This document shows positions 35,190 to 46,208 of a stretch of DNA of 64,000 nt, piece after piece. Origin of the DNA: Punctularia strigosozonata HHB-11173 SS5 (lineage: Eukaryota; Basidiomycota; Agaricomycetes; Corticiales; Punctulariaceae); NCBI RefSeq assembly GCF_000264995.1, contig NW_006767433.1, positions 4,198,967-4,262,966 on the forward strand. The letters run 5' to 3'. Both the position numbers and the translations under genes were made by a program. Below the pieces are notes generated by a model. That model was not told the DNA's origin, ran no database searches, and saw nothing but the letters and a program-made list of their open reading frames with translations. The first letter of the stretch is position 1. Every line of letters begins with the position of its first letter.

Positions 35190-37287
35190 TGTCGCCAAAG
35201 TCTCCCCGCGCGAGGCGGTATCGAACGAGTAGAAGAGGCGAAGGAGGAAAGCGAAGGAAAAGAAAGCGAAAAGGAAAGGCTGGTGGTGGAGCCGTGCGAG
35301 ATGGGGAGGTGGACCCGACAGAGGCGTCAGGGCTTCTGGATCATGGCAGCGCCATGCATATGTATCATTAGATCGGGCAGCGCCTCTGCGCCATTGCAGT
35401 GGCAACCCAACGCGAGCTTGATCCGCCTCCTCCGCCCCAGATCTGAAACGTCCGCATCATCCACTGCATGCTCTAAGCTGTCGCGCAACGCGTAAACGGT
35501 AAACATTCCAATATCCTCCGCATTATTATTGCTGCCGTTGGACGACCCTGGTCAGCCGTTTTCGACGTATTCGCGAGCTGCACTGGTTGTCGCGGGCGTC
35601 TCGAGGCGTGGTGATGGACAGATCCAACTGAGCGTGCGAAGGCCGACCAGCTCCCACCGCTGCAAGTGAACCCCTGATCCGTCTCGACCGTAGTCCACCT
35701 CCATGGGGCACCTTCCCTATAAGCCGGTATTACGGTATGTAGCCGCATGGACTGCTTTGTTTGATGTCGTGCTCGACCAGTCCCGACGGCACGCAGCCTC
35801 GGTCCCCTGAATTACGACGCAGCTCGCTATCCACACCAGTCGTGGCCACGCACGAATTCGTCCGTGTGTTCGCGTCTCTTCCTCATCTGCGACACACGCG
35901 AATTCCAAAGATATATCATAATCAGCAACTACTCGCATGCAGCCCTACCCTTCTTTCCCTGTTCTTTCCTCCCAGCATCATGAATCCACATTGCCTCCGC
36001 GTAAGGAAACGAACTGAGACGACACCGTGAAAAATGCCCTCGTTCAATTTGACTTCCTGTTCGCGTTGACATCAACGCATGACATCAGGGTCTAAGCATG
36101 CGTATAGGTCTTTCACCCTGATTGATCCTGCTGTTGCGAGCTGTTTGATTGAATCGGTACGTGATGACCTCGTCTTGCGGGAAAGCCTCAGATATGTTCG
36201 TCTTTCTCAAGCCGATCCCGAGCAGTACGCAACCTGATGAATTCTATATCAGTAGAAACAGAAGTTTCGCAGACCATTCCAGCTAAATTCAATATGATAG
36301 ACCAGCTTTGCTCACGGTTGCAACGTCTTCCGCTTCAGGGGAAGAGCCTTTTCGGGCTGGAGGCTCCGCTCGGCTGGCCGGCATTTGGGGCATTCGTGGG
36401 TACGATACACCGCATTCACTCAAATCCAGCATGGCATGGTCTTATACATATTGGGGGAAGCCCCTGGCGGTAGCAAAGAAAACCCGAAAGCAGAGCTGGC
36501 GCAAAACGGTCTATCGTAATGAATTTAGCTGTCAGACCGTTTCTGTGCAACAGGTTGAAAGCCAATAGGCGCCCTCAAAGAGGCTGCGGTCCCCACGATG
36601 ATCGACAGAGCTGCGCATCGCCACCGGCAGATCATGGATCGCACAGCCACTTCCTCATGGGTTCTTGATCGGCGTCGCGAACCGGACTGATCATGGCAAC
36701 GGGGCAACTTCGGCCTTCGGCAACAACGACCAACAACTTCAGCCTCCCTGCAAAATAAAATGCAAGTATGACAGGGCATTAGAGGAGGTTGGCTCGTTCG
36801 AGAAAGCAAGGTGCTCTCGTGCGGTCCACCCGAGTTGGGAGAACCCGCAAAGTTTCTGTATTAGTCTATTCGAGCTCTCACCAACCATGATCTACAGAGC
36901 TACAGAATGCATAACGCACCTTCTGTCCAGATGTGATCCATCATGCGCCCAGTACCACCGTTCTATATAGATTAGATGGTATCTCCTCGGGCGATCCTTG
37001 TTATTATAGCAATCGCGGCCCAGCGCGATTTATTGCATTATCCTGCGTAGATAACATGGGTGCGGGCGCTCTCTCACCTTCGCAATAACAGTGGCCCCGA
37101 TCGTAGCATGCAACATTTGCTATATGGAACAACTATATGGCACACAGTCTTTATATATCGGTCGCAAGCTTCGCACGGGCAGGAGGATGAAAGGCTCAAT
37201 CAACCCGCAATGACCGCCGCTTGACTGTTGATTAACAGGCGCTGCGCGCTCTCGCCAACAAATGGGTCGCCACCACGCATGAAGGAA
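35190..37287. other. 2.1-kb intergenic region, nothing recognised
   Basis: The right end is the 3' flank of FOL1 (minus), the left end the promoter of the Uds1-like gene. Short frames at 35717-35938 (minus), 35761-36030 (plus) and 36665-36970 (plus) show no domain. The sequence is AT-richer than the flanking genes. It could hold a non-coding RNA or a small lineage gene, but I have no support for one. Confidence 0.35.
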
Positions 37288-40151
37288 TCAACGCCACAGC
37301 GCGTCGCTCACGCGTACGACGTCGCCGAGTTCCAGTACGTCGTGCACCCTCACAACGGCCACGCCCTGCTGTACGGCGCACGCCACCGCCGCAGCGGTCG
37401 CCCACCCACGTTCCTTGGCCGCCGTCTGCCTCCCCGCGTAGGCCGACTGCGCATCTGGCTGAGCCAGGATCGCCCCAAGGAATGACTTGCGCGAGGTCCC
37501 GATGAGCTGCGGGTACCCTGCGAGCGGATTCCCGGGTACCCGGGCCGTCAGTGCGGAGGCTTGACGCAGGACCGCGAGGTTATCGTCGACGCTCTTGCTG
37601 AAGCCGATGCCGGGGTCGACGAGGACCAGCCACCGGCGCAGTCCACCGCGGCCTTTGACGGCGGCCTCGACCCGTTCTCCCAATTCCGTGCGCACGCCCG
37701 CCATGACCGGAGGCACCTGAGGCGTTCCTCTATAGGCGGAGTAGTCCTTGTTTGACCCAGCATCGCCTCGCGAGTGCATCAGGATGACAGGTGCCGCAAG
37801 GTCTCTCGAGACTTTGCGCATCTGGACGAAATGTTTGGCGGAAGCTTCGTCGAGAGGCCACGCTGGTCCTGTAAACGCGTATACATCGTTGATGCAATTC
37901 GCACCGGCCCGAACGGCAGCCTGCGCGACGTCCCACCTGAAAGTGTCCACGCTGATGAGGACATCCTTTGTCGAAACACTCGGCTCGTCCGCGGACTGCG
38001 TCTCTGCGGAACGAATGGCTTGTATGACCGGAACCACTCGACCAATCTCCTTCTCGTTACTTACGTATGCCGCGCCTGGTTTCGTCGAATAGCCTCCAAC
38101 ATCGATGATATCTGCTCCGCCGATCACGGAGTCACGAGCATACCCCAATGCGGAGACAGCGGTGTTATGGTCAGAACCGTCCGAGAAGGAGTCGGGCGTG
38201 GCGTTCAATGTCGACATCAGATACGTCTTGTGTTTCGTGGAAATCGGAGTTGACGGTCCGGCAATATCGAAGGAGGCCTTCAAGGGGAAGGTCCAATATG
38301 TTGCGGTTGAAGGGACCGTTGCTAGAACTGTATCCACCGACGAAGGTTCCGATACGGATGACGAAGCACGGAGAGACACGGCGGGATATCGAGGAAAGGG
38401 GGTCACCTTATACATCGTTGGCGTTTCGGGAGGGGTCGATGCCATCACCTGATCAAGCATGGTCCGGATAGTCTGATTTGTCCGAGGGTGCGTGCAGTCT
38501 GGTATCATGCTGCAGGAGAGTTAGAGCCGATCACTTCTGAGGTTCAAAGACGCTTACTCCGCAAGCGGACGTAGGACGAATTCACGTTCCCCCATCCGAG
38601 GATGCGGAATGACTAACTGACCTGCCAGATTGTCTAGGTTGGTTCGTTCATGATCTGGGCGAGTGTCCAGTACGGCGTCGTCATACAAGAGAATGTCTAA
38701 GTCAACGGCGCGGGGACCATTGCGCATCGATGGGACGCGGCCCACCGCGTCCTCGATCTTCTTGCACAATGCGAGAAGAGCTAAAGGCTCCATATTGGTT
38801 TGAATCTGGTCGGTTGTGAGTACGTAGTAATAATGAGTTTTTCCGAAGGAAGGAATACTCACCATACAAGCACAATTGATGAAGTTGGGCTGATCCGTGA
38901 TATACATCGGGGTGGTTTCGTACATGAAACTAGTGTCGACCACGGATACGCGAGGTTGTACTTGCTCAGAGCCGTCTTCTAAGTCCTTCAGCATCTCGGG
39001 CGCTTCCAAGAGTCGTAATGCTCGCTCTATGTTGGCAAACCGATCCCCTAGATTGGAACCCAAGGCTATTCCGACTCGATGTTGATTTGGGTTGTTCGGG
39101 TTACCAGTTCCGGTGCGGCCATAAATCTCTGGGGCGACTGTATCTAAGAGACGGAAGAAAGGAGTTGCTGAAGGCTTTGATGAAGATGGAAGATCGCCAG
39201 AGCTTGTATGCGTGTCTTGGAAATCGTCTAGCGTCCGTGTCAACTCCACCTCGGCGGCATCCGCGAAGATCAGAGCGCTTCGTTTCGCGGCGCGGACTGT
39301 CACGCTCGTGGATTCCGGCGTGAGATAACCTTCCCGTGAGAGGCTGCGAGAGCGATCGAACTCTGAAAGGAAAAACAGCGTAATGCGGGCAACCGCGGAG
39401 GCAAAAGCTTCGAGGGTCTTGAATGTCGCATCTTCTATGAACTATAGATTGTTCACGCTGAATTGTGTTTCTGAAGGCAAGAGTTGCGCACTTTTTGCAC
39501 GTGGAGGGACAGGCTTCGGTAGTCAAACACTGGCTGCTCCGCGTGACGATGAATGTCGATGCTGACGCCGACTAGTTGTCGATCATCTCGTTCACATGAA
39601 TTGAGGCCTATGAGCGTATAGCAATGAAGATAGTTTATCCTGTACGTCCGCGGTGTTGAGGCCGTGTTTGACGGGGTAGCGTCCGAGCGCCATTCCAGAC
39701 TAACAGAATCGGCGTTGAGGAGTGCCTTGGGCAAATCAATCACAATGCTCGCATCGAGAATATGCGGTGCTTGACGCCTGGAAGTCTCGTAGATAGCATT
39801 CGCCAGCTCCTCCAGAGACGAGAACGTCCGAGTCCCGGAAGAGCACGAGCTAAGGATGGAATCCGTGAGAGCCGCGTAGTTGACTGACGATCCTTGTCCC
39901 AGGTCATCAGATGATGCGACAGACGACACGTCAAGACCGAGCGTAACGCTCGCGTGCACTGGTTGAGAGACGGGAGGGGCATTCTTCAGATCAGGACTTG
40001 ACGCAGAAGTCGGCCAAGGCGCAGCACTCTGCAACGACGCTTGGAACTTCAGTCCTCGGATGCGGACCTTGTCTCTGCGCAAGGTTTGGTTCAGAGCGCT
40101 TGCCCACCTGACGCCGAGCACATACCTCGCTGGTGATGAGGAACCCACCAT
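37288..40151 (-). CDS. FOL1: Trifunctional folate-synthesis protein FOL1 (DHNA-HPPK-DHPS)
   Basis: Catalyses three consecutive steps to dihydropteroate: dihydroneopterin aldolase, hydroxymethyl-dihydropterin pyrophosphokinase and dihydropteroate synthase. The start at 40151 (MVGSSSPARYVLGVRW) opens the doubled aldolase region (DKVRIRGLKFQASL, later YCYTLIGLNSCERDDRQL-like sequence and VARITLFFLSEFDR across an intron). The HPPK part has RVGIALGSNLGDRFANIE and GPRAVDLDILLYDD. An intron links LRPLA to DMIPDCTHPRTN, starting DHPS with STLNATPDSFSDGS, IIDVGGYSTKPGA, VDPGIGFSKSVDDN and LIGTSRKSFLGAI. DHPS is the sulfonamide target. It ends RVSDALWR at 37288. Domain order is the fungal standard, and it shares a 146-bp promoter with the Obg GTPase gene. 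Confidence 0.94.
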
Positions 40152-40297
40152 GATAGCGGCTGCAAAAGAGATCTCAAAAAAGTCTGGACGCTCACTACCG
40201 CTTTCTCACGCCACCAGAAGGAGCCGGATGTCAATGCGAAGTCACTTTAGAACCTTCGGTTGTGCACTGTGCAAGTACAACTTTCTGGGATTCGCCT
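40152..40297. promoter_or_regulatory. Bidirectional promoter of FOL1 and the Obg GTPase gene
   Basis: Only 146 bp separate the two divergent start codons, so both promoters and leaders must overlap here. No clear TATA element was seen. Confidence 0.55.
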
Positions 40298-42186
40298 ATG
40301 CTTCTGAAGCTAAGCCATGCAGCGACAAGGACGCACATAAGATTAACACTTGTATTCCGGTCCATCTCCACCCCTGCGACCTTTGGGACGCGCAGCTCGG
40401 CAAATGGACATGGCCCATCGCAGTCGAGCTCTTCGCGAATAGAAGATGCTGCTTCGGAGGCACTGAGGAAGAAACGCAAGACGGAATGGAAAAGGAGGCA
40501 GCATGTGAGTGCCTCTGTATATTCGTTCACTGTGCGCGGATCTCATTTCCATGTCGAAAGGGAGAGACTTTCCTTGACCATGTCATCATCAACGTCCGCG
40601 CAGGTGTGTGGTACATATGCTGTCAATGACAGTCAATAGTTATTTTGCTCCTCGCAGGCAAGGGAGGGGACGGTTGCGTTGCATTTCACCGCGAAAAGTT
40701 TCAACAGTACGGGCCCCCGGCTGGTGGGAACGGTGGTCGTGGAGGAGACGTCTACATCATGCCTACGCAGCATCTTACGACGCTTTCCGAGGTGCCCAAG
40801 CGCGTGCGCGGAAACCCCGGGGGAAATGGTTCCGGTAGCTGGTTGCACGGCCGTAACGGAGAGCCCACCGTCATCAAGGTACCTGTGGGGACCGTCGTCC
40901 GCAAACTTCCTCCGGACGATCCGCGTTTTGTTCCTGACGACTGGGAAAAGTCGGATCAAGAATTGGCTCAGCTGACTCCAGAAGAGCGCAAGGAAAAAAT
41001 TCGGGAACGTCGCTTCCTGCACTTTCCCAACTTCCTCGACGAGAACGTCGTAAGACCAGACTTCAAAGATGTGGAAGACATGATTCTACGCGAAGAACGC
41101 GAGATACGAATGCAGCATCGCAGACGGTCTACGCGGCCCTTGGAGTTGGACCTCGCCTCGGTGGAAGAGACGACGCCGGATCCCAATGCTCCTCTTGGGA
41201 TGGGCACGCACAGGCCGCTGGGCTACTTGATCGCTGCTGGAGGACAAGGCGGCTTGGGCAATCCGAGCTTCATTACATCAACAACACGCTCGCCCAAGTT
41301 TGCCACGCGCGGCTACCCTGGCGAACGCGTCACGCTTGAGCTCGAACTCAAAGTCCTTGCGGACATCGGGCTCGTTGGGATGCCAAATGCAGGGAAGAGC
41401 ACGCTACTTAAAGCTCTGACAGGTGGACGGGCGCGCAGCGCCGTCGCTGGATACGCGTTCACGACCCTTAACCCTGTCATCGCCGTAGTACGTGTCCTTG
41501 CGAACGGCGGATTCGTGGGCGAAGGCACGGTGGACATCGTGCACGACGAAACCCGCATTGAAGAGGATCGCAAACGCGCCCTGCTCGAAGGTGGTGCATT
41601 TGCGGATGCCCTGACGCGGAACCAAGCTCGAGACGGACGGCTGGACGACTTGGCGGAGGTATTCCGCTTCACCGTTGCCGACAACCCTGGACTCGTCTCA
41701 CGAGCATCTGAGAACGTCGGCCTCGGGCATTCGTTCCTTCGGTCCATCGAACGATCCCTTGCTCTCGCGTACGTCGTCGATCTGTCAGGGCCCGCTCCCT
41801 GGGACGAACTAGCCATTCTGCGGGACGAGCTGGAGAAGTACCAGGAAGGGCTTAGCAAGAAAGCTCGAATGGTTGTTGCGAACAAGGCGGATCTCTTGGG
41901 CGGCGACGGTACTGATCAGGCACAGATGCTTGCTGCTCGGGATAAGCTCAGGAGACTCGAGGAGTTCGTAAAAGCTGAGATGCGTATACCATTGCCGACC
42001 ACCCCCTTCACGGAACAAGGTCAAGACCCGCGACCTACGTATAAGCATCTGGATGTCATCCCTGTGTCGGGAAGGTACTCGCAGAACCTGAGGCGCGTGG
42101 TCGCACTGATGCAGTCGTATGTCGAAGAGGCACGATTGTCCGAGTCGGACGTCACGCATGTCACTATTCACCGAACGGGAGTCTGA
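40298..42186 (+). CDS. MTG2: Mitochondrial Obg-family GTPase (MTG2 type)
   Basis: Obg GTPase required for assembly of the large mitochondrial ribosomal subunit. The ATG at 40298 gives MLLKLSHAATRTHIRLTLVF, a basic, acid-free transit-like presequence. Two introns (after KRRQH and within VRAG) restore the Obg-fold start GETFLDHVIINVRAG joined to KGGDGCVAFHREK. The glycine-rich Obg domain follows (PPAGGNGGRGGDVYI, GNPGGNGSG) with a charged insertion. The G domain has G1 GMPNAGKSTL, G2 FTTLNPV, G3 VADNPGLV, G4 NKADLL and G5 IPVSG. A roughly 60-residue acidic insert sits between G2 and G3. The protein ends THVTIHRTGV at 42186. Functional residues all look intact. Confidence 0.92.
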
Positions 42187-42363
42187 TCGTTTGCACATGG
42201 ACCGACAACACTAGTTCTCACTAAGGATCTGCGAATAGTGTGCCCCGGATGCAACCCCTTGTAGCAATGTATCCCACATCTCCACATCATTAGTATGAAT
42301 AACTTAGCCAACATCCTGGACCTAATAGATTCCGTCCATCCTTCCATTCCGTCCGTAAATCCT

Positions 42364-43985
42364 TCAAAGATGCACGCCGCTGAGTCGATCCTCGAGCCAT
42401 TGATTCCAAAAGATGCCCTTCGGGTCCACCTGTCGTACAACATTGACCCAGACGTCGACCTGGTTGTCAGGCCCCCACATCTCCTCCACCGCCTTCAGTC
42501 CATTGCGCTTCTCCAGTGTCTCGGAGAAAGGGACCGTCTCTTTTGCCCAGTGCACCCTCCCTCCGTGCTTCCTGCAGATTCGCTCGAACTCGCGCTCCAT
42601 GGGCTCGTACGGCAGGCGCTTGGTGGTGCCCGAGTTCACGAACGGCACGTACTGCACGAGGCCGATGTCCACGAACACGGTGTTGGCGGCGTGCGCGTAC
42701 ACGGGCGAGAGCGGGATGTCGTCCGCCGCGGCGAAACGGATCTCAACCATGCCGTTCATTTCGTGCGGCCGGTCCGGGCGCTCGAACCAGGCCTTGAGGT
42801 CGCGCAGCACCGCTCGTGCGCTATCGAACCCGAGTATGCTGTACTCCGTCGTGCGCTGCGCATACAGGCAGTCCATCTCCTGCACCTTGCCCGGTAATCC
42901 CGTGCGCTTGCCCTGCACGCCGTGATGGGAGAAGTTGAAGAGGAAGGAAAGAGCGTAAGGGTGCAGGCGCCACAGGAGCGGGTGAAGCGAGCAAAGGAAT
43001 AGTAGGCACTGGTGGACGTGCTTGCCGACGAATCGGGTGCGCCACCAGGACGGCGTCGACCCGGGCGTCGCCTGCAGCGTACCAAAGGACGGGTTCGATG
43101 CACTCGACGCGCTTGATTGCACTACGCGTCCGGTTGCCGGCGTCCACCAAAGTCGCACGCGGTCCGCGGCACGAGCACGTTCCTCGAGCTCGTCGATGAA
43201 CGTGTCACTAAAGTTCGGCAGCGGAGTCGTGCATTCGGTCATCTGCTCCAGCGGGGCACATTTGATGGTCACCGCGACGATGACGCCCGTGCATCCAAGA
43301 CCGCACAATGTGGCCTTGAACAGGTCGAGCTCGAACTCTTGAGAGTCGCGCCCGACAGTCAAAACGCGAGCGGTGGGACTCGCCGAAGTCGGGGGGAGCA
43401 CGATCGTGAGAGACTGCACGTAGGATGACACGGTACTGTGCGAGACACCGGTGCCGTGCGTGCAGGTCGAGATACAGCCTGCTATGGTGGGCCCGGAGAC
43501 GGAGCCCATGGTAGGCAGTGTCAGGCCGTACTCAGCAAGCCGAGTGTTAGTCTCGCCGACGGTAATCTGGCCCGGAATCGTGGCGGTCCGATCTCGGGCG
43601 TCTACCTGGGGTCGTTAATGAGCCTCAGTGCCGTCGGAGCGAGTCACGAATCGCGACGTACCGCGAACTCGAATTCCTTCATATTTTCGAGTGAGAGCGC
43701 GTAGCTTCCGGGATCAATCGTCCAGAGACCGTTCATGCAAAAGCGCGATCCGATGATGCGCACGCGGACACCTTCCTCGGTTGCGCGCGTCAAGATCTGC
43801 TTGATCTCATCGGTGCTTCGCGGGAGCAGAACCGCGGGCGGCGTCGAGATCGTTGTCTGAGACCAGTTGGTGAGACGCGGGTGCAGCACAGCGGCGAGGC
43901 CGTTAAGTTTGGCGTGCAGCGCGTTCGCGGTCGCTATGGGGGCATTGGACTGGATGGCCATGGTGGCAGGAGACAAGCCGGACAA
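42364..43985 (-). CDS. ALO-like sugar-lactone oxidase (D-arabinono-1,4-lactone oxidase family)
   Basis: FAD-dependent oxidase of the gulono/arabinono-lactone oxidase family. In fungi this makes erythroascorbate. The start at 43985 gives MSGLSPATMAIQSN (a second Met lies at 43961). The FAD-binding PCMH domain shows PRSTDEIKQILTRATEEG, VRVRIIGSRF and, across one intron (near 43600), ITVGETNTRLAEYGLTLPTM then SGPTIAGCISTCTHGTG. The C-terminal ALO domain contains EFERICRKHGGRVHWAKE, whose HWAK is the family hallmark, and it ends QWLEDRLSGVHL. Unusually, the GHSPS-type motif holding the FAD-linking histidine is replaced by GSRFCMNG, so the flavin is probably not covalently bound through that residue. 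Two exons, about 520 residues. Confidence 0.85.
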
Positions 43986-44620
43986 CCAAACGATAAGACG
44001 GCGTCGGACATGATGAGCAGCAATGGCGAGCGAGGGATCGGACGCAGCCTAGCAGCGCCACTGCATCCACGAAATTGGTCAGCCAGCCTCCGTCCGGCAA
44101 ACGCCACGCCGACACAACCCCTGCACCGCACGCAGCTAAGTACCCATGGTATTCGAGAGATACGCGCGCATGGTCGTCCAAAAGCTGCTCGGACATACAC
44201 CGGATCGCCGAGCAAGCTGCCGATTGCTCTGATATCGCCCAAGAGTCAACGCAGCCATCGACGATTCTCGGATCAGTGGACAAGGAACGTCGTCTAACGG
44301 TTATTCGCGGCGATGTGACGCGAATACTTGTCTGCGCGGATGATGTGTAAGACTGCGAGGCCCGAGGCTGGGTCGTTGGTGGACGCGTCGTCTGAGCTCG
44401 GCGCGCTGACAACCCTGGGGCCTCCTTACTTATGTAGCACCGGCCGTTTACATAAAGAAGCTCCTTCACAGCTTCTGCGGTCCGGCGGTGCGCTCCCAAA
44501 GCTAAACACCACAGCTTTCGCAGCTGCCGCGTTATATATGGTCGTCGACAGCGGGTCGGCACCCTTCCAAGTCAAACGATCAACCCCATCTGAACCACCC
44601 GCGATCGAGCGGTAATAGAT
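43986..44620. other. Intergenic region upstream of the first tandem small gene
   Basis: Divergent promoter region. A TATATAT element at 44533-44539 lies about 85 bp before the small gene's ATG. Other frames in both directions lack recognisable domains. Confidence 0.4.
44533..44539 (+). promoter_or_regulatory. TATA box of tandem small gene A
   Basis: TATATAT lies 82-88 bp upstream of the ATG at 44621. Assigned by position. Confidence 0.4.
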
Positions 44621-45107
44621 ATGGGCACGAATATCTCTCTCGTCGAGGATACGGGCAGTCAGTCTTCCCCACTTCTCCAATATGCAGCAGTTCATGTTCA
44701 ACTCGGTTCGCAGCGGGTACTTACGTCGACATCAAACGTCAGGATGGCACGCCCGTAGCGAGCGTCGGCTTGGGCAAAGGCCGCCACCACCAGGTGTCGG
44801 TCCGGCCTAACACCACGTACGATATCACATTCCAGCAGGGTGATCGCGCCGTGACCAAACAGTGGGCTGCAATCTACCAACGCCGTACTCGGGATATTCG
44901 CTGATCCCGTGCAGAGTGTTCGTCGGGGGTGCCATGTACACGGAGATCGCCACTTCGTCCATCTTCCACGCAGGCGTTCGACCACAGAACGAAGGAGGAG
45001 GCGGCAGCACTACATCGTCGACGAACCCAGCTCCACAAGGTACCGAGGCTGAGGGATGGGCCAAGTCAGATCCCACGTCTCCGACCCCTCCGGCCTACAA
45101 GAGCTAG
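44621..45107 (+). CDS. Small uncharacterised protein, tandem copy A
   Basis: Three exons, 44621-44657 (37 nt), 44714-44861 (148 nt) and 44915-45107 (193 nt), join into a 125-residue protein. It starts MGTNISLVEDTGTGTYVDIK and includes VGLGKGRHHQVSVRPNTTY, DITFQQGDRAVTK and EIATSSIFHAG, with a Ser/Thr/Pro-rich tail ending PAYKS. There is no signal peptide or membrane segment. The first two-thirds alternate like beta strands, suggesting a small beta-fold. An in-frame stop just before the ATG fixes the start. The neighbour at 45679 is a paralog with the same first two exon lengths. I do not recognise the family. Confidence 0.72.
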
Positions 45108-45678
45108 AGGCAACATCGCTCGGCTTCATTCCGCCATGTGGAGCGGTCCCAGGATTGTACTTGAGACGAAAGGCTAGGATTATAACAGTGCAGAAGTCCC
45201 GAGGATCACCGGCAACGACGTATGCAGGCTCTACCCGATAACGTCGAGCGCTGGCCATTCTCGGAATCATTGTCACGAATCCCACCGTGAGGAAGCGAGT
45301 ATCGTGCACGAAACTACAAAGCAGTCAGTGTCGATGTTAGCGGGATCATCTCAATGGGGTGCTACATAGTGCAATTGTTTGTACTCCTAATGTTCCATCA
45401 ATCAATCGAAGACGGGTGTTCATGCAATGCACCGCTTACTGGCTACACCAATACTCTCGTGCATACAGCGCAAGTGCTATATAAGGCGTCTATGCGGAAC
45501 TATTTATTGTCTTCCACGATCGGAATGGTGATTTCCCAAACCTTAGTAGAACTATTGACAGCCTTCGTTACACGCTCTGGCGCATATGCTGTATACGTCG
45601 GCATCGCATTTTGTCTCTCGCAACCAGTCCCTCCTTTCTCGCCTATCCCCATCCGCCTTGCATTAGAAGTTCATCGAC
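45108..45678. other. Spacer between the tandem small genes
   Basis: 571 bp. A TATATAA element (45478-45484) lies about 195 bp before copy B. No further gene supported. Confidence 0.4.
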
Positions 45679-46208
45679 ATGGGTGTTAGCATCTCTTTCA
45701 TCGAAGACACCGACGGCATGCGTCACACGATCTGCATTCGTGCTGCACTCTGACTGACGCGGTCCTCCAGCAGGGACCTTCGTCGAGGTCAAGCGTCTGC
45801 ATGGCGCGCCCGTAGGAAGCCTGGGCTTGGGCAAGGGCCGCAAATCCACATTGCCAGTCTCGCCCAGGACCACGTACGAGATCACGTTTCGCCAGGGTAA
45901 TCGCGTCGTCACCAAAGAGTACGTAGCCAGCCGGCGCCTAAACGCACGTATCACCCGAGCCTTTTCAACATCCGCTTTGCCGTCCCACTATGCGCAGAAT
46001 CTACATCAGCGGCGACACGGAGATCGCCATGTCATCCATTTTCCACGACGACCCGCAACCACAGAGCGACGAGGACGGGAGCACTTCGTCGACTCTCCTG
46101 GAAGAACAAGATCCGGCGACGAAGGAATGGGCTGAGCCGAGCGATGCATCTCCCACTCCTGCGGCCTACAAAATCGGCGAGGATCCAAATGTGTGGCAGC
46201 AGCACTGA
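45679..46208 (+). CDS. Small uncharacterised protein, tandem copy B
   Basis: Paralog of the gene at 44621. Exons 45679-45715 (37 nt), 45771-45918 (148 nt) and 45998-46208 (211 nt) give 131 residues. The first two exon lengths are identical to copy A. The first intron begins GC (GCATGC) rather than GT and ends CCAG; this is the only splice that keeps the paralog's frame. The protein starts MGVSISFIEDTDAGTFVEVK, then GSLGLGKGRKSTLPVSPRTT, YEITFRQGNRVVTKE and EIAMSSIFHDD, followed by an acidic Ser-rich tail ending VWQQH. The core matches copy A; the tails diverge. Function unknown; no secretion signal. Confidence 0.7.

Noticed and set aside
34500-35405. Exon-1 frame of the Uds1-like gene read as a separate gene
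   Set aside because: A phase-keeping short intron joins it to the large downstream exon, and the frame upstream of 35189 lies outside the recognisable start.
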